A stretch of 64,000 nt of DNA from Solanum dulcamara (taxonomy: Eukaryota > Streptophyta > Magnoliopsida > Solanales > Solanaceae), in the NCBI RefSeq assembly GCF_947179165.1, contig NC_077245.1:51279286-51343285 (forward strand), written 5' to 3'. The notes beneath the pieces are model-generated. The model did no database searches. It worked only from the letters and a program-made list of their open reading frames with translations, and was not told where the DNA came from. The position numbers were made by a program, and so were the translations under genes. Shown here piece by piece: positions 1 through 10,531 of the stretch. Within the stretch, counting starts at the first letter, position 1. Each line of letters begins with the position of its first letter.

Positions 1-427
1 GTTCCTGCAGAATTAATTTCTAAATTTGGTTGTTCAAAGTGTGAATCATTTCACTTGTATCCTCAATGTGGTCATCATGTGCCACATCCACGTTAACCGT
101 TCCTCTATTGGATGAGGAAGTAACGGATCAACTTCCACTGTCCCTTCACAGTTGAGTGAGTCATGCTTGTGTGATGAACAAGAAGGAACATTATTCTGTA
201 AATTTGACTGTTGACAGAAAGAATCAATTTCAGTTGTTTCTCCTCCATCCTGAAGTGATTGAACATTCGGTAGAGGTTGGCCAGTTTCAAAGGAGTCAAG
301 TTCATCACTCGGGGAAACTTTAACAACTTCAGCGAGCATCCTCTGCCCTACTTCTTTTCCAGAAGCAACTATGAAATCTGGAGTTGTTCTTTCACTGTGG
401 ATAAAAGCATCTTTAAGAAAGTATGAC
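1..427 (-). pseudogene. NIN-like protein (NLP) gene fragment, copy 1
   Basis: The minus-strand reading contains FIVASGKEVGQRMLAEVVKV and an acidic, Ser/Gln-rich linker. It matches almost residue for residue the second NLP pseudogene near 46.2-45.8 kb, which also shows RWP-RK and PB1 domains. NLP proteins are nuclear transcription factors of nitrate signalling. Only the linker between the N-terminal NLP domain and RWP-RK is present. The left side is cut by the window edge. Similarity to copy 2 stops abruptly near 427, about 530 bp before a MULE transposase. Copy 1 lacks several short stretches found in copy 2, for example the Asn/Ala-rich piece before the poly-Ser region. Family assignment rests on copy 2; a functional gene is unlikely. 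Confidence 0.7.
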
Positions 428-956
428 ATCATCAATTTGACTCCAACCAACACTCAAGTCTTTGAAAATATACTTTGGTCCCTCCTCATTCTTTTCCAAC
501 AAAATGGGAATTCTTTATTATTATTCATTACCAAATATTTCCAAAAAATGAACAATTTTTTTTAGAAAGAAACCAAAAAAGAGCTCCTGTTTGCAGGTGA
601 TTTTTGCTGATTCCGACGCTAGTTTCGTCCACATTTTCTTCATCACAGGTGAAATCGTCATCATCTTACTCATTTCTTCCATTTTCATCCCATTTTCTTG
701 AAGAATCTTCAAAAAATAATAAAAATCCCACCATTTTTAGAAGCTTGAGAAGCCTTTCAAATCACTCTCCAAAATCACTCCATAATTGGTGAGGAGATAA
801 ATTTCAGTAATTTAGAAGCATTATAAGTACGTTTCCGCCATTGCAGGAGCTCGATTTAAGCTGATCTTGTTCATTCGCGTTTCTGTATGGATTTTTACCA
901 GTCATCGACCGTTAAATACTGATATCTAACTCTAATATCGATTAGTGTAGTCTATA
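428..956. other. No gene recognised; flank between NLP fragment and MULE 1
   Basis: About 530 bp without a recognisable coding region. Similarity to the second NLP copy ends at the left side. The left end of the first MULE should lie here, but I could not identify a terminal inverted repeat by eye. A pyrimidine-rich stretch at 640-780 resembles an untranslated leader of the transposase, but no promoter element is convincing. Confidence 0.4.
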
Positions 957-2594
957 ATGGCAGTAGCTGAATTTGTTGTTGGTGGTGATAATTATATGAG
1001 ATTATGGAAGGAAATTCCCAAAACCTGGAATTGGAAATCTTTTAGTAAGACAATAGTGCCCATTGCTTTGCGTCACAATGGTTCATACAATGATATGGTT
1101 GCAAGCTTAATTGAGGCTGGTGAGTTAGCCTCCGAGCCAAACGACTTGGTGATTAGCTATCAAATGAATGGGAGAGGAAAAATACATTCCACATTTATAA
1201 AGAATGATAGACATGTGGATTTGTACATGTTGGATGTTGCTGCTGGTGGCTCTAGGCCTTTATTGAGGATAAATGTAATTGTGAGGCATCCGATTGAACC
1301 GTCTAATTCACTTAACGACGATTATAATTCAATTGAAGATGAGAACTTGGGTGATTATCTAAAGGAAAGCTTTGGTGATTATTCAAATGAGAGCTTGTGT
1401 GATGATTCAACAAATATGTAAAATCATCCAATGAATATGGGATAACAGCAAATAGATGCGGAATATCCCGAAAATTTCAAAGATTTGGACAGAGAAAAGA
1501 CATTTAAATCACAACTCAGGCATTTCTTCACGGATGGAACTAATTTCTATATAAATCAAATATTTAGTAGCAAGAGTGAGCTGAAATTGTTATTATCCGA
1601 AGTGGCGGCGAGGAAGTCTTTTGATTTTGCTATGGTGAAGAGTTGTACTAAATACTTAAAGATGAAATGTGTTTCTCGTATTTGCAGGTGGATGTTGCGG
1701 GCAAAGAAGTATGAGTGCTCGGACGGATTTCGTATCTACAAGTACATTGGCGATCATAGTTGCGGTGTTGAGCATGCCAACAGAAGCCATAGAAAAATCT
1801 CGACTAAAGTCATTGCATCGCTTTGTGTGAATCTGTATCATGATGACATTAGTCCAAATGTTAAAGAGACTCAGAGGGTTATTTTTAATTCTTTTCGCAA
1901 TATTCCAAGCTACTGAAAATATTGAAAGGGAGGTGTAATTGTGAAGGAAATGGTCCGAGGGACAATAAAGAATGGGTATTCATGCTCACCGGCTTTTCCT
2001 ACATGTTCGACACTCTTGATGTTGGTTCTAACTATTCTATAATGGTAAAAGGGGATAGTCATAGATTCATGTATTACTTCTTAGCCTTCGGTGCTTGCAT
2101 TAGGGAATTCACCCACATAAAAAAGGTAATTGCGGTCGATGACACTCATTTACATGGTAAATACGAGTGTGTGCTATTGAGAACCATTGCACAAGATAAG
2201 GAGAACCATGTTTATCCAATTGCATTTTGTGTTGTGGACCAAGAGAATGATGCGTCTTGAACATTCTTCTTTAAGAAGTTGAAGGAAATTGTGGTCGATA
2301 AACCAAATTTGTGTTTTATCTCTGATAGACACAAGAGCATCACCAACAACATTGCGAAGGTTTACAATCATGCTCATCACGGATATTGCATGAGGCATCT
2401 CAGTGAAAATCTCCGAATAAATTAGCACTGTGGTGATTCTTCCACCACTTGTCGATACCAAGCTTGGAAGGAAGAAAAGAAAATGTATCAAGGGCGTTGG
2501 TGAGAACTTCAAGAGCAAGACGAGGAACAAATGTTCAATGTGCAAGACACCCGGACACAAGAGAACCAGGTGTATGAAGAACAACAAATCTTAG
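957..2594 (+). pseudogene. MuDR-type MULE transposase, pseudogene (element 1)
   Basis: Decayed Mutator-like transposase, the DNA-cutting and joining enzyme of a class II transposon. In order: an N-terminal MULE leader domain (957-1421); the DBD_Tnp_Mut zinc-binding domain with Cys pairs around CVSRICRWMLRA and the ending GDHSCGVEH (1485-1850); the start of the DDE domain with VIAVDDTHLHGKY (first Asp, near 2130) and FISDRHKSI (second Asp, near 2320); the CxxH-type YCMRHL (near 2390); and a C-terminal zinc knuckle CSMCKTPGHKRTRC (CX2CX4HX4C, near 2540). In-frame stops occur at about 1419 and 2258 and a frameshift near 1917. The part with the third catalytic acid is deleted between about 2420 and 2450, so the product cannot be active. 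A convergent DUF1985 pseudogene at 13.1-15.4 kb probably belongs to the same element. Confidence 0.9.
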
Positions 2595-3449
2595 ATATAT
2601 TTGACTCACTTGTTTTTGTAATCAGGCTACTAGATATCTTATTTTGTTTTTATAATCAAGTTACTGTATTTTGGTTAATTTAGTGCCAGTTGTTATCGAC
2701 TCTAATCACTATCCATTATTATCATTCAAAAGATGGCATATATTGTGTACATTGATTCTTACTATCAAAAACATGCTTATCTAATATATATATATATATA
2801 GTGTCACGCTCGGGAAGGGTACTCTAGACTTGGCTGGCACTCAGAAACCATTACTGGCTCCCAAGCGAACCACTTGGCCTGATCACACATCCGTTCATTC
2901 ATTCAATCAAGGAAAGACTTAAAATAAAGAGATAATTAGGAGGACAATTCCAATCAACAATCTAGCTCAAGTAAGAAAGGCCATGGGCTAACAAATCGAA
3001 CTCCAATTAATTTTATTAAAATAGTCTGACAAGAACAATTCAAGGAAATAAAATACCAGTCGGCCCATCACTATCTAGTCTATGAAGCCTCTATCATTAC
3101 TATCTAATTGGTGACAATCACAGGTTTATGGCTACCTCAAATTAGAATAAAAGACTAAACTCAACGCAAGAATAACAGAAGTGGTATCCTCCGAATATAG
3201 GGGAGGACTCACCAATAAGCTGAGTGTGAACAGATTCTCAACAGTGTGCCTATTGATGATCTCTTAAATCTATCTCTGCATCATGAAATAATGCAGGTCC
3301 AAATGGACGTTAGTATGTGGAATATACGAGTATGTAATATGGAAGAATGAAACATGCATCAAGGTAGAATAGTATCTGTTCAAATATCTCAAATCAAAAG
3401 GTGAGAGACTCAATCAAGTTTCATAAGTCTAAAGTAAGAATAAAGTTTA

Positions 3450-6208
3450 TGTCACGACCTAGCCCCGTAGGCCGTGACTAGTGTCCGAATTGGACACTCG
3501 TATACACACATATTATCTTTTGTCAATCGACAATTAAACACGATATAGAATTTATATGGGTAGCACGTTGTCTCAAACTGTCACTTATATATATACCAAA
3601 ATTAGCTATTTCTTGGGGAGTCTTAATTGTCAAAAATAAGATAACATAATACGTAAGCCGACAAGGCTTTCACTCCGAATGTAAATGTCCAAAAACATAT
3701 GCCATACTAGTACATCAGACAATATCTACATACAACCCACTCATGTGTCTACAGACCTCTAAGAGGATTAACAATAGCATATGACGAGACAGGGCCCCGC
3801 CGTACCCCCAAAATACACAAATATATACATTATAAGGATTAGTACCAAAAGTTTAGGCTCCGAGACAATGGAGCACTTCAACCCGTTGAGTAGAATCCTA
3901 AGGTGGCGGCTCTCCAAAATAAGTATCTGTACCTGCGGGCACGAAACGCAGCCCCCCGAAGAAGGGGGTCAGTACGAAATATGTACCGAGTATATAAAGC
4001 ATAAAATATCGTAAAGGAGATCACATCTGAAATAAAGATTCAGGAGTCAAGTGTCATAATCAATAAATCACTGTACCTGTGTTATAAAATAAAGACATGC
4101 ATATCATCATCATATATCGTACCTGGCCCGTTATGGGACTCGGTATCACAATTATATCAATATATCGTCATATGTATATATATACCATACCCGGCCCTCT
4201 AGCAAGGAACTCGGTGAATAGAGTAGTGTACACTGATACCGTACCCGGCCCATTATGGGACTCGGTGAATAATACCATAACAGCATGCACGAATAAGATA
4301 TCATTAGCAACCTTGTGAAATTTAATCATTATCGGAGACTTAATAGAATAAGCAAAACAGACCATCATTTGAAAACCAAGACAATAGTCATTATAAATCA
4401 CACTAATTATGGATTATACTAAAATATGAATTATACCACAACATGAGTTATACCAACTAGGATGGCTGGAATTATACACATGAGTCAAGACATAACAATA
4501 TAAATTTTGAAAATCAAGAACGGTAGCCATCCGAGTATATCTACGAATAAGAGTTTCTTTGGAATTTAAGCATACGTCATTCGTTCGTTTCATATGGATC
4601 ATGCCAAAAGAAGAAAATGTTAACTTTACATACCTTTAGCGTTTATACGTATATGTTGTCCAATATTGTCTCAACCTATATTAAAACGTTAAGCACTATG
4701 ATTAAGCTATGGACAAGAATAAAACGTAGTCTATCGTTAGTAGGTTATTTCTAAAAAAAATTGGACAGCACCTCCCCTATACCACTCACTTTTCCCACTT
4801 TCAAACCAGTCATATAATCATCAACCAATATCAACAATCCAAAATATTGACACAAAATAAGATTTATTATTCATGTTACCAAAGCAGTAAATTCGGAAAG
4901 TCAAGTACCTCACGTTGTATCTAAAATTTGAAAATGAAAACGGCAAAACTGGACTTTATAACCTTCATGAAACATTTAGATATCTGTCTTAAGTTTCCAA
5001 TGCAAAAGAAATCAACTCAAAATTCATTTTCTACAAAGAGATATCATCAAAATACGAACAGCTATACATGAAGGAATTTTCAATCCAGAATCTGGACAGA
5101 ATTTGTCTTAAGATTCATGCTCAGTTTTCGACATCATAACAGCAGATATAGACTAAGACATAAACATAAGAGTTGTAGGTACGTGTATTAGCTTTCCAAA
5201 ACATGTTTAATATCTAAAATCTAAGGTCTACACAATGAGATATTCCAGAATTACTACCAGCTACTCAATTCCAAAAACGGGTTTGAACATTCACAATCTT
5301 CATACACCTTTTTCCTCCAAATTCAAGAACAACAACTCATCAACAACATCAAAACAATATCAAACATTATTATACATCATCACTAAGATAATTCCATCTA
5401 TTTAATCTACCTAAATCAACCCTTTAACCCATAACTCTCAACAAATCACCAAACTAGTTTATAACACTATTTTCTCCGTTCTAATCCGTTAAAACTCTAA
5501 CTAAACTTATTAACAATGAAAAGGAGACTTTAATATTACCTTAAATTTGCAGCACCACATAAAATCTTCTCCTTATTGGCTGATTTCTAGCTCAAATTGA
5601 AGCCAACGCGACGTACAACAATTTTCTCTTCAAGAGCTTTGAGATTCGGGGCTTTAATTGTGGTGGATGTTGGTGTTTCTCTCTAGCTTTCCCTTATCTT
5701 ACTCTCTCTGGAAATTTCCAGATATTTCTTGGTCTAAACTATGAAGGAAGACATAGAATTTTGATTAATTTCGTGGGTATTGGGCCTGACCCGAATTAAA
5801 ATTGGGTTGGGCCGAATTCACTATTTAGTTTGGCCTGTCAGACTTAAAACGTCTATATCTTATTACTCCGATATCACATTTCATCCCACGACCTATGGTT
5901 GGAAAGATATTTCAATTATCTACAACTTTCATGTTGAGAGTTTTCCCAAATTCTCAAATTATAAAGAGGTTATGGCCTCCCGAAGTCAGCTTACCCGAAA
6001 CGTAACTTTAAGAAAAACATATTTGATGGCTTCTATTTTGATTTGGCTTAAGGGTCCTTCTTGAGATGTATTTTACTACACATAAATTATTCATATAACT
6101 TGGCATCTACAACAAATCATGTTCTTTTAAAATTCAAAATTAAAAGTCCTTGAATTTATAATCGTTAGCGTACGAATAATCCAAAATGCAAAAATACGGA
6201 ATGTAACA
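3450..6208 (-). mobile_element. Nested solo LTR, TSD GTTTA
   Basis: On the minus strand it starts TGTTACATTCCG (6208) and ends GGGGCTAGGTCGTGACA (3450). Perfect 5-bp duplications GTTTA flank it (3445-3449 and 6209-6213). It has no internal domain or coding capacity and is inserted in the older solo LTR 2802-8592. Its length is 2,759 bp. An open frame at 5780-6064 on the opposite strand is not considered a gene. Confidence 0.93.
4121..4270. repeat. Degenerate tandem repeat inside solo LTR (3 units)
   Basis: Three diverged copies of a unit containing CCCGGCCC and GGGACTCGGT-type words, spaced roughly 50-65 bp (near 4121, 4188 and 4242). It lies in the middle of the nested LTR and is comparable in position to the minisatellites of the other LTRs in the window. 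Confidence 0.7.
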
Positions 6209-6226
6209 GTTTAGACAGAGACCAAT

Positions 6227-6440
6227 CATCTACAATCCAATCCAATCCAATCATATACAATTCAATCCAATCATATACAATTCGATTCAATCCAATCATA
6301 TACAATTCAATCCAATCCAGTCATATACAATCCGACCCAATTCAATCACATACCATCCAATCAAATCCAATCATATGCAATTCGATCCAATCCAATCATA
6401 TACAATCCGATCCAATTCAATCATAGACAATCCGATTCAA
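6227..6440 (-). repeat. AT-rich minisatellite (ATTGGATTGTATATG-type) in LTR
   Basis: Roughly a dozen irregular units of about 15-30 bp built from AATCCAATC and ATATACAATYC words. The same minisatellite is found on the plus strand in family-A LTRs at 48.9-49.2 and 54.0-54.3 kb, confirming that 2802-8592 is the same family in inverse orientation. Confidence 0.85.
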
Positions 6441-8094
6441 CAATAAAGTCAAAGGACTCAACTCAATAGATATACAAATTAGAATTTAACAATGTTTTAC
6501 AATTCGATTCAATCATCTACAATATCAATCAAACCAATCATATCATGCACAATCCACTCAATTTGAGAGTTTCTCTAATCGACAACTATCACCTATGAGC
6601 CAGTGATGCATAACAAACTGACGTTATTGCCACGCCCGTTCATACCTTGATAGGGTAGGAATGAATCAACAATCATGGATCCATAACCAATCAAGTCCTA
6701 TCATGTCAGGAAAGTAATTTGGAAAAATCTGACTTTAACGGTTGATTCCTCTCCCACGTTTGGCGACGTAGTTATTGGGTTAGAATTATTACTTACTTTT
6801 ACCCAATTCGGTGCTCAATACTCCTTCCAAGACTCAATATGCTCATATTTATCAGGTAAAATATTAAAATCTTCTCATCACGCTTTTCGAAACTCATTTT
6901 CATCTGGTCTCATTGGACCTTTTTTCAAAACTCAATCTATCTCAATCATCACTTCTTTCAATCAAACAATCCTTTCAAGACTCATTCATGACTCATCAGG
7001 ACTCCGAGTCAACATTCATTAATATTTTCAATTAAGACATGCTTTCAACTCAATCAATGCAGTAGAGATTAAATGTATTTAAAACATAATTTTAACTCAT
7101 CAACTCATTCACAAAATAGATGTTTTAATAAAAAAATATTCAACTCATTTATACTCAAAATACTCATTCTCAAAATAATAATTAAGAGACTTTTCAAACT
7201 CAACTCATGCTTAAACTCTTTCTAAATCAAAGATAAAAATATTCATTCTTCAAACTCAAAATAGTGCATAAATAATTTATGCAAAAACGTTCACAAATCA
7301 TTTTTTAAAACTCCTTCTCAAACAATCATTTATACTCAAAATCCTCATAAGACTCTAATCAAATCGAATTATGCAAATTATATCATATAGTCACATTAGA
7401 CTCCAATCCACTCCATCTCCAAATATCATCATCAACATTACCTCTTCATCAATCATTTTACCTTTTTAAAAATAAACATCATTTATATCATCATCAAACA
7501 TCTTGTCCCAAAATCCTCATTTAACTCTATGTTTAATTTCATCAAACTCATTAAAATATACATCATCTCACTTTGAAAGCAATACTTTATTTATACATGA
7601 AAACCATCAATCTCAACCTCAAGATAAATTATGACAAAAGTGAAATCTCATCTTGGGTTCATATGAATTAGTACATGGATTTATACCTCAAATACTCAAT
7701 TCAAAGACATCATCAATACATATGAATTTATATAAAAAAACTTGATAGAAATTTTAGATAACTCAAGAACTCAATTCATGGAACCTCAAAACTCAACTCA
7801 ACTAGAATCAATGAAGATGTAGGGCATGTGGATGAAATCAATCCAACGTTGTGAGTAGCCTTACATACCTAGAATGAAGATTATCTCACCAAAAATCAAA
7901 TACATGACTTGAAGATCTTGAATCTTATCTCTTATTCTCATTTCTAGTCTCTTCTCTCAAATCTCCTAAGGTGAAGGAGAGAAAAACCTCCTTGGATATT
8001 ATCAGGGAACTAATTTTTAGTCCCTAAAACGGCTAGGGTTAAGCTTGGGAAAGGTAGAAAAAAATCCGGAATGCCCTTCATCATGAAAAATCTA

Positions 8095-8220
8095 AAAAAT
8101 GGATTCAGGGCCTGTAGGAGCGATAATGGCTCGTTGCGCCAGAGCCAAAACTATTGCAGCTAGTTTTGGCGCTCTGCTGGCACTATAGTGGCGCACCACG
8201 CCATCACCCCAACTACTGCA
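8095..8220 (-). repeat. GC-rich GCGC-palindrome island in LTR
   Basis: A short block rich in GCGCCA and TGGCGC-type words in otherwise AT-rich LTR sequence, the equivalent of similar islands near 26.5-26.75, 30.6-30.87 and 52.2-52.3 kb. It lies near the start of the LTR, read on the minus strand. Confidence 0.65.
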
Positions 8221-8717
8221 GTGATAGTCTTTGATAAAATGGTTATAACTTTTTACTCCGAACTTAGAATGAGGCAAACTCAGTAGAGTTGAAAAAAGGA
8301 TTCAAAGACCTTTAATTTGATAGGTCATGAGACACCTAAATATTAATATTCTGAAAGTTATGGTTATTTGAAGTTGACCCTTATATGGACTCATCCGAAA
8401 ACTTAGCCTATAGAAATTCTTTGGACTTGGCTTGGTGTTAGAGATCCCTTATGACCCTAAAACACATCTAATACAGTTTAAATACTTAGGAATTGATCAT
8501 AAATCATATATACAATTTGAAGTCTTCGAGTTCAAGCCTACACGCATATGAAGAATGGTGCGAGTCTTGGCAAAACAATTTGGGGTGTTACATATAGTCA
8601 TCTTATTGATAATTTTTTTTAAATGTATAATCATCCTATTAACTCAAAATAATAATTCAAACGTAACTAATACAAGTATTAATTGGATATACCCCTTTTG
8701 GAATTGTCAAAAATATA

Positions 8718-9672
8718 TTTGTTACCATTGGAGAACTTAGTTTTTGAATATTGTCACTGGTGATCATAATATATGGATCATTTATATAGTCGATGCATTT
8801 TCATGTTCGTGGTTTATGTTGGACCAAAGAGATATACACTCCATCATTAGTTAGGTATATGCTGGTTGATAGAATGATCTAAACATGATTGATACTACAC
8901 CTACTGAAACAAGATGTTTATATATAGACTATAACTAGTATAATTTAAAAAGGAGAATAATTAATTAATAATAAATTATATTATTGAAATTTATTAAATT
9001 AAATGAGTTTAAATAAGTAATTTAATCATATAAGGGTCCAAATAAGTTGGGAGTGGTGTTCAATGATGTACGAGGAAGAGTTGTGGTTATACAATCAACA
9101 TCCACAGAGTAATGTTTGGGAAAGCACAAGTATGTTGTAAGGTTTTCACTTGTTCAACCACAACTCTTGTCACTTCTCAAAGAACTCTTGCTCGTACATC
9201 GTTGATCACCACTTACATGATGAAGAGTTATGGTTGAACAAGTGACAACCTCACAATATTCCTGTGCTTTCTCAAGCATTACTCTGAAGATGTTGATCGT
9301 ATAACCACAATCTTCCTCGTATATCGCTGATCATCACTCTCAACTTATTTGGACCCTTATATGATCAAATTACTTGTTTAAATTCATTTAATTTAATAAA
9401 TTTCAACACTATAATTTATTATTAATTAATTATTTTCCTTCTAAAATTGTACTAGTTATAATCTATATATAAGCATCATGTTCCAGTAGGTGTAATATCG
9501 ATCATGTTTAGATTATTATATCAACCCGCATATACCTGAATAATGATGGAGTGTATATCTCGTTAGTCCAACACAGACCACTCACATGAAAAAGTATTGA
9601 CTGTATAAATGGTCTATATATTATGATCACCGGTGACAATATTCAAATACCAAGTTCTCCAATGGGAACAAA
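8718..9672. repeat. Large imperfect inverted repeat (foldback, about 450-bp arms)
   Basis: The left arm runs from about 8718 (TTTGTTACCATTGGAGAAC) to 9168. The right arm runs from about 9222 to 9672 and is its reverse complement with scattered mismatches (for example GTTCTCCAATGGGAACAAA at the outer end). A spacer of about 54 bp separates the arms. Transcribed RNA would fold into one long hairpin. No coding capacity is seen. It may be a foldback transposon, or a hairpin source of small RNA. The outer end abuts the promoter region of the GRF zinc-finger pseudogene. I did not find a clear target-site duplication. Confidence 0.88.
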
Positions 9673-9714
9673 GTACAAATTACTACTCTTTCAATGGTAT
9701 CATCTATTTTTTTG

Positions 9715-9723
9715 TATAAAAGG
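9715..9723 (+). promoter_or_regulatory. Putative TATA box of GRF zinc-finger pseudogene
   Basis: TATAAAAGG lies about 90 bp upstream of the ATG at 9807, a normal plant TATA-to-start spacing. A pyrimidine- and A-rich leader follows. It supports the view that the GRF fragment once had its own promoter. Confidence 0.5.
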
Positions 9724-9806
9724 AAGGCAATCCTCATATATTTTTTTGACTCATTAACTCTTCCATCTTATTCTATTTTAAACAACACAAAGATTTAGTT
9801 TTTACA

Positions 9807-10211
9807 ATGTCTCAAGCATCTCAAACATCCAATGAAAAAAAGTCTTACCTTTGTCGTTGTGATTTTCTAGCTACGTTGAGGACATCATACACCGATAAAA
9901 ATTCGAATCGATAATTTTTTAATTGTGCATTTGGCTTATGTTCTTTTTTAAAGTGGATCGAAAATGGTTCATTAACGAACAGTCCATCAAAGTTGAGTCT
10001 GGGATCGGAGATTTTCAAGGCATTGCCAAATTTCAACTATTACAAAGACTTTGAGACTGCAAAGAAAACAAAGATCTACTAGTGACTTTATTCAAAGAAG
10101 CCGAAGAGAAAAGAGATCACATGAAAGGGTTGTTAAAAGACACCAAAATAGAAAGGGTCAACTAAAACAAATGTTGATTTTGGTTGAAAAACAGAGAAAG
10201 ACCTAAAACTT
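9807..10211 (+). pseudogene. GRF-type zinc finger protein, pseudogene
   Basis: From ATG 9807 the reading gives a short Ser-rich leader, then SYLCRCDFLATLRTSYTDKN, a stop, and FFNCAFGLCSFLKWIENG. This fits the GRF zinc finger (C-x-C near the start, T-S-x-T-D-x-N, then C and C followed by aromatic-K-W), a small zinc-binding domain thought to bind nucleic acid and common in plant proteins of 100-150 residues. An in-frame TAA replaces the residue where the family usually has Arg (codon 36), and the first Cys-x-Cys-Gly has Asp for Gly. After about residue 90 the frame ends; a basic, helix-prone tail continues in another frame to about 10211. Such genes are often linked to transposons; it may be cargo of MULE element 1. 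Non-functional as read. Confidence 0.65.
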
Positions 10212-10526
10212 ATATCTTATAGTTTGTTGTTTGTGTTTGCTTTTTGGAAAGGTGTAATAGGGTTGTAGTAGTACTGAATAAATAAAAGTATCTATCTTAA
10301 ACTCTTACACTATTATATCTTTTATTCATGCTTGATAGTATTTATAAACAACAATGTTAAAAGTCTACTAAAAAGAACGATTTTTATTCACACAGTCTAT
10401 AATAGTAAACATATAATTTAACATCGATAATTGACAATGATATAACTCTATAAGTAGTTAAGAAGATGGTAAAAAAATGCAGCAAAACATGAGATCCCGT
10501 ATATCATAAAAAAATTGTCACATTAA
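10212..10526. other. No feature recognised
   Basis: About 315 bp of AT-rich sequence between the GRF pseudogene and the next solo LTR. I see nothing in it; it probably belongs to the interior of MULE element 1. Confidence 0.4.
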
Positions 10527-10531
10527 CACAC

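Larger units (their letters stand above)
2802..8592 (-). mobile_element. Solo LTR, Tekay-like family A, TSD TATAG
   Basis: Read on the minus strand this begins TGTAACACCCCAAATTG (at 8592) and ends CCCGAGCGTGACA (at 2802). It is flanked by perfect 5-bp target-site duplications TATAG (2797-2801 and 8593-8597). No primer-binding site, polypurine tract or coding region is present, so it is a solo LTR left by recombination between the two LTRs of a retrotransposon. A younger solo LTR (3450-6208 plus its duplication) sits inside; without it the LTR is about 3.0 kb. It shares start, end, AT-rich minisatellite and the TGCATCAT hairpin (3277-3295) with the LTRs at 48.7-54.9 kb. Confidence 0.93.

Noticed and set aside
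9845..10036. Minus-strand open frame opposite the GRF pseudogene
   Set aside because: No family resemblance; the plus strand has the GRF cysteine pattern.
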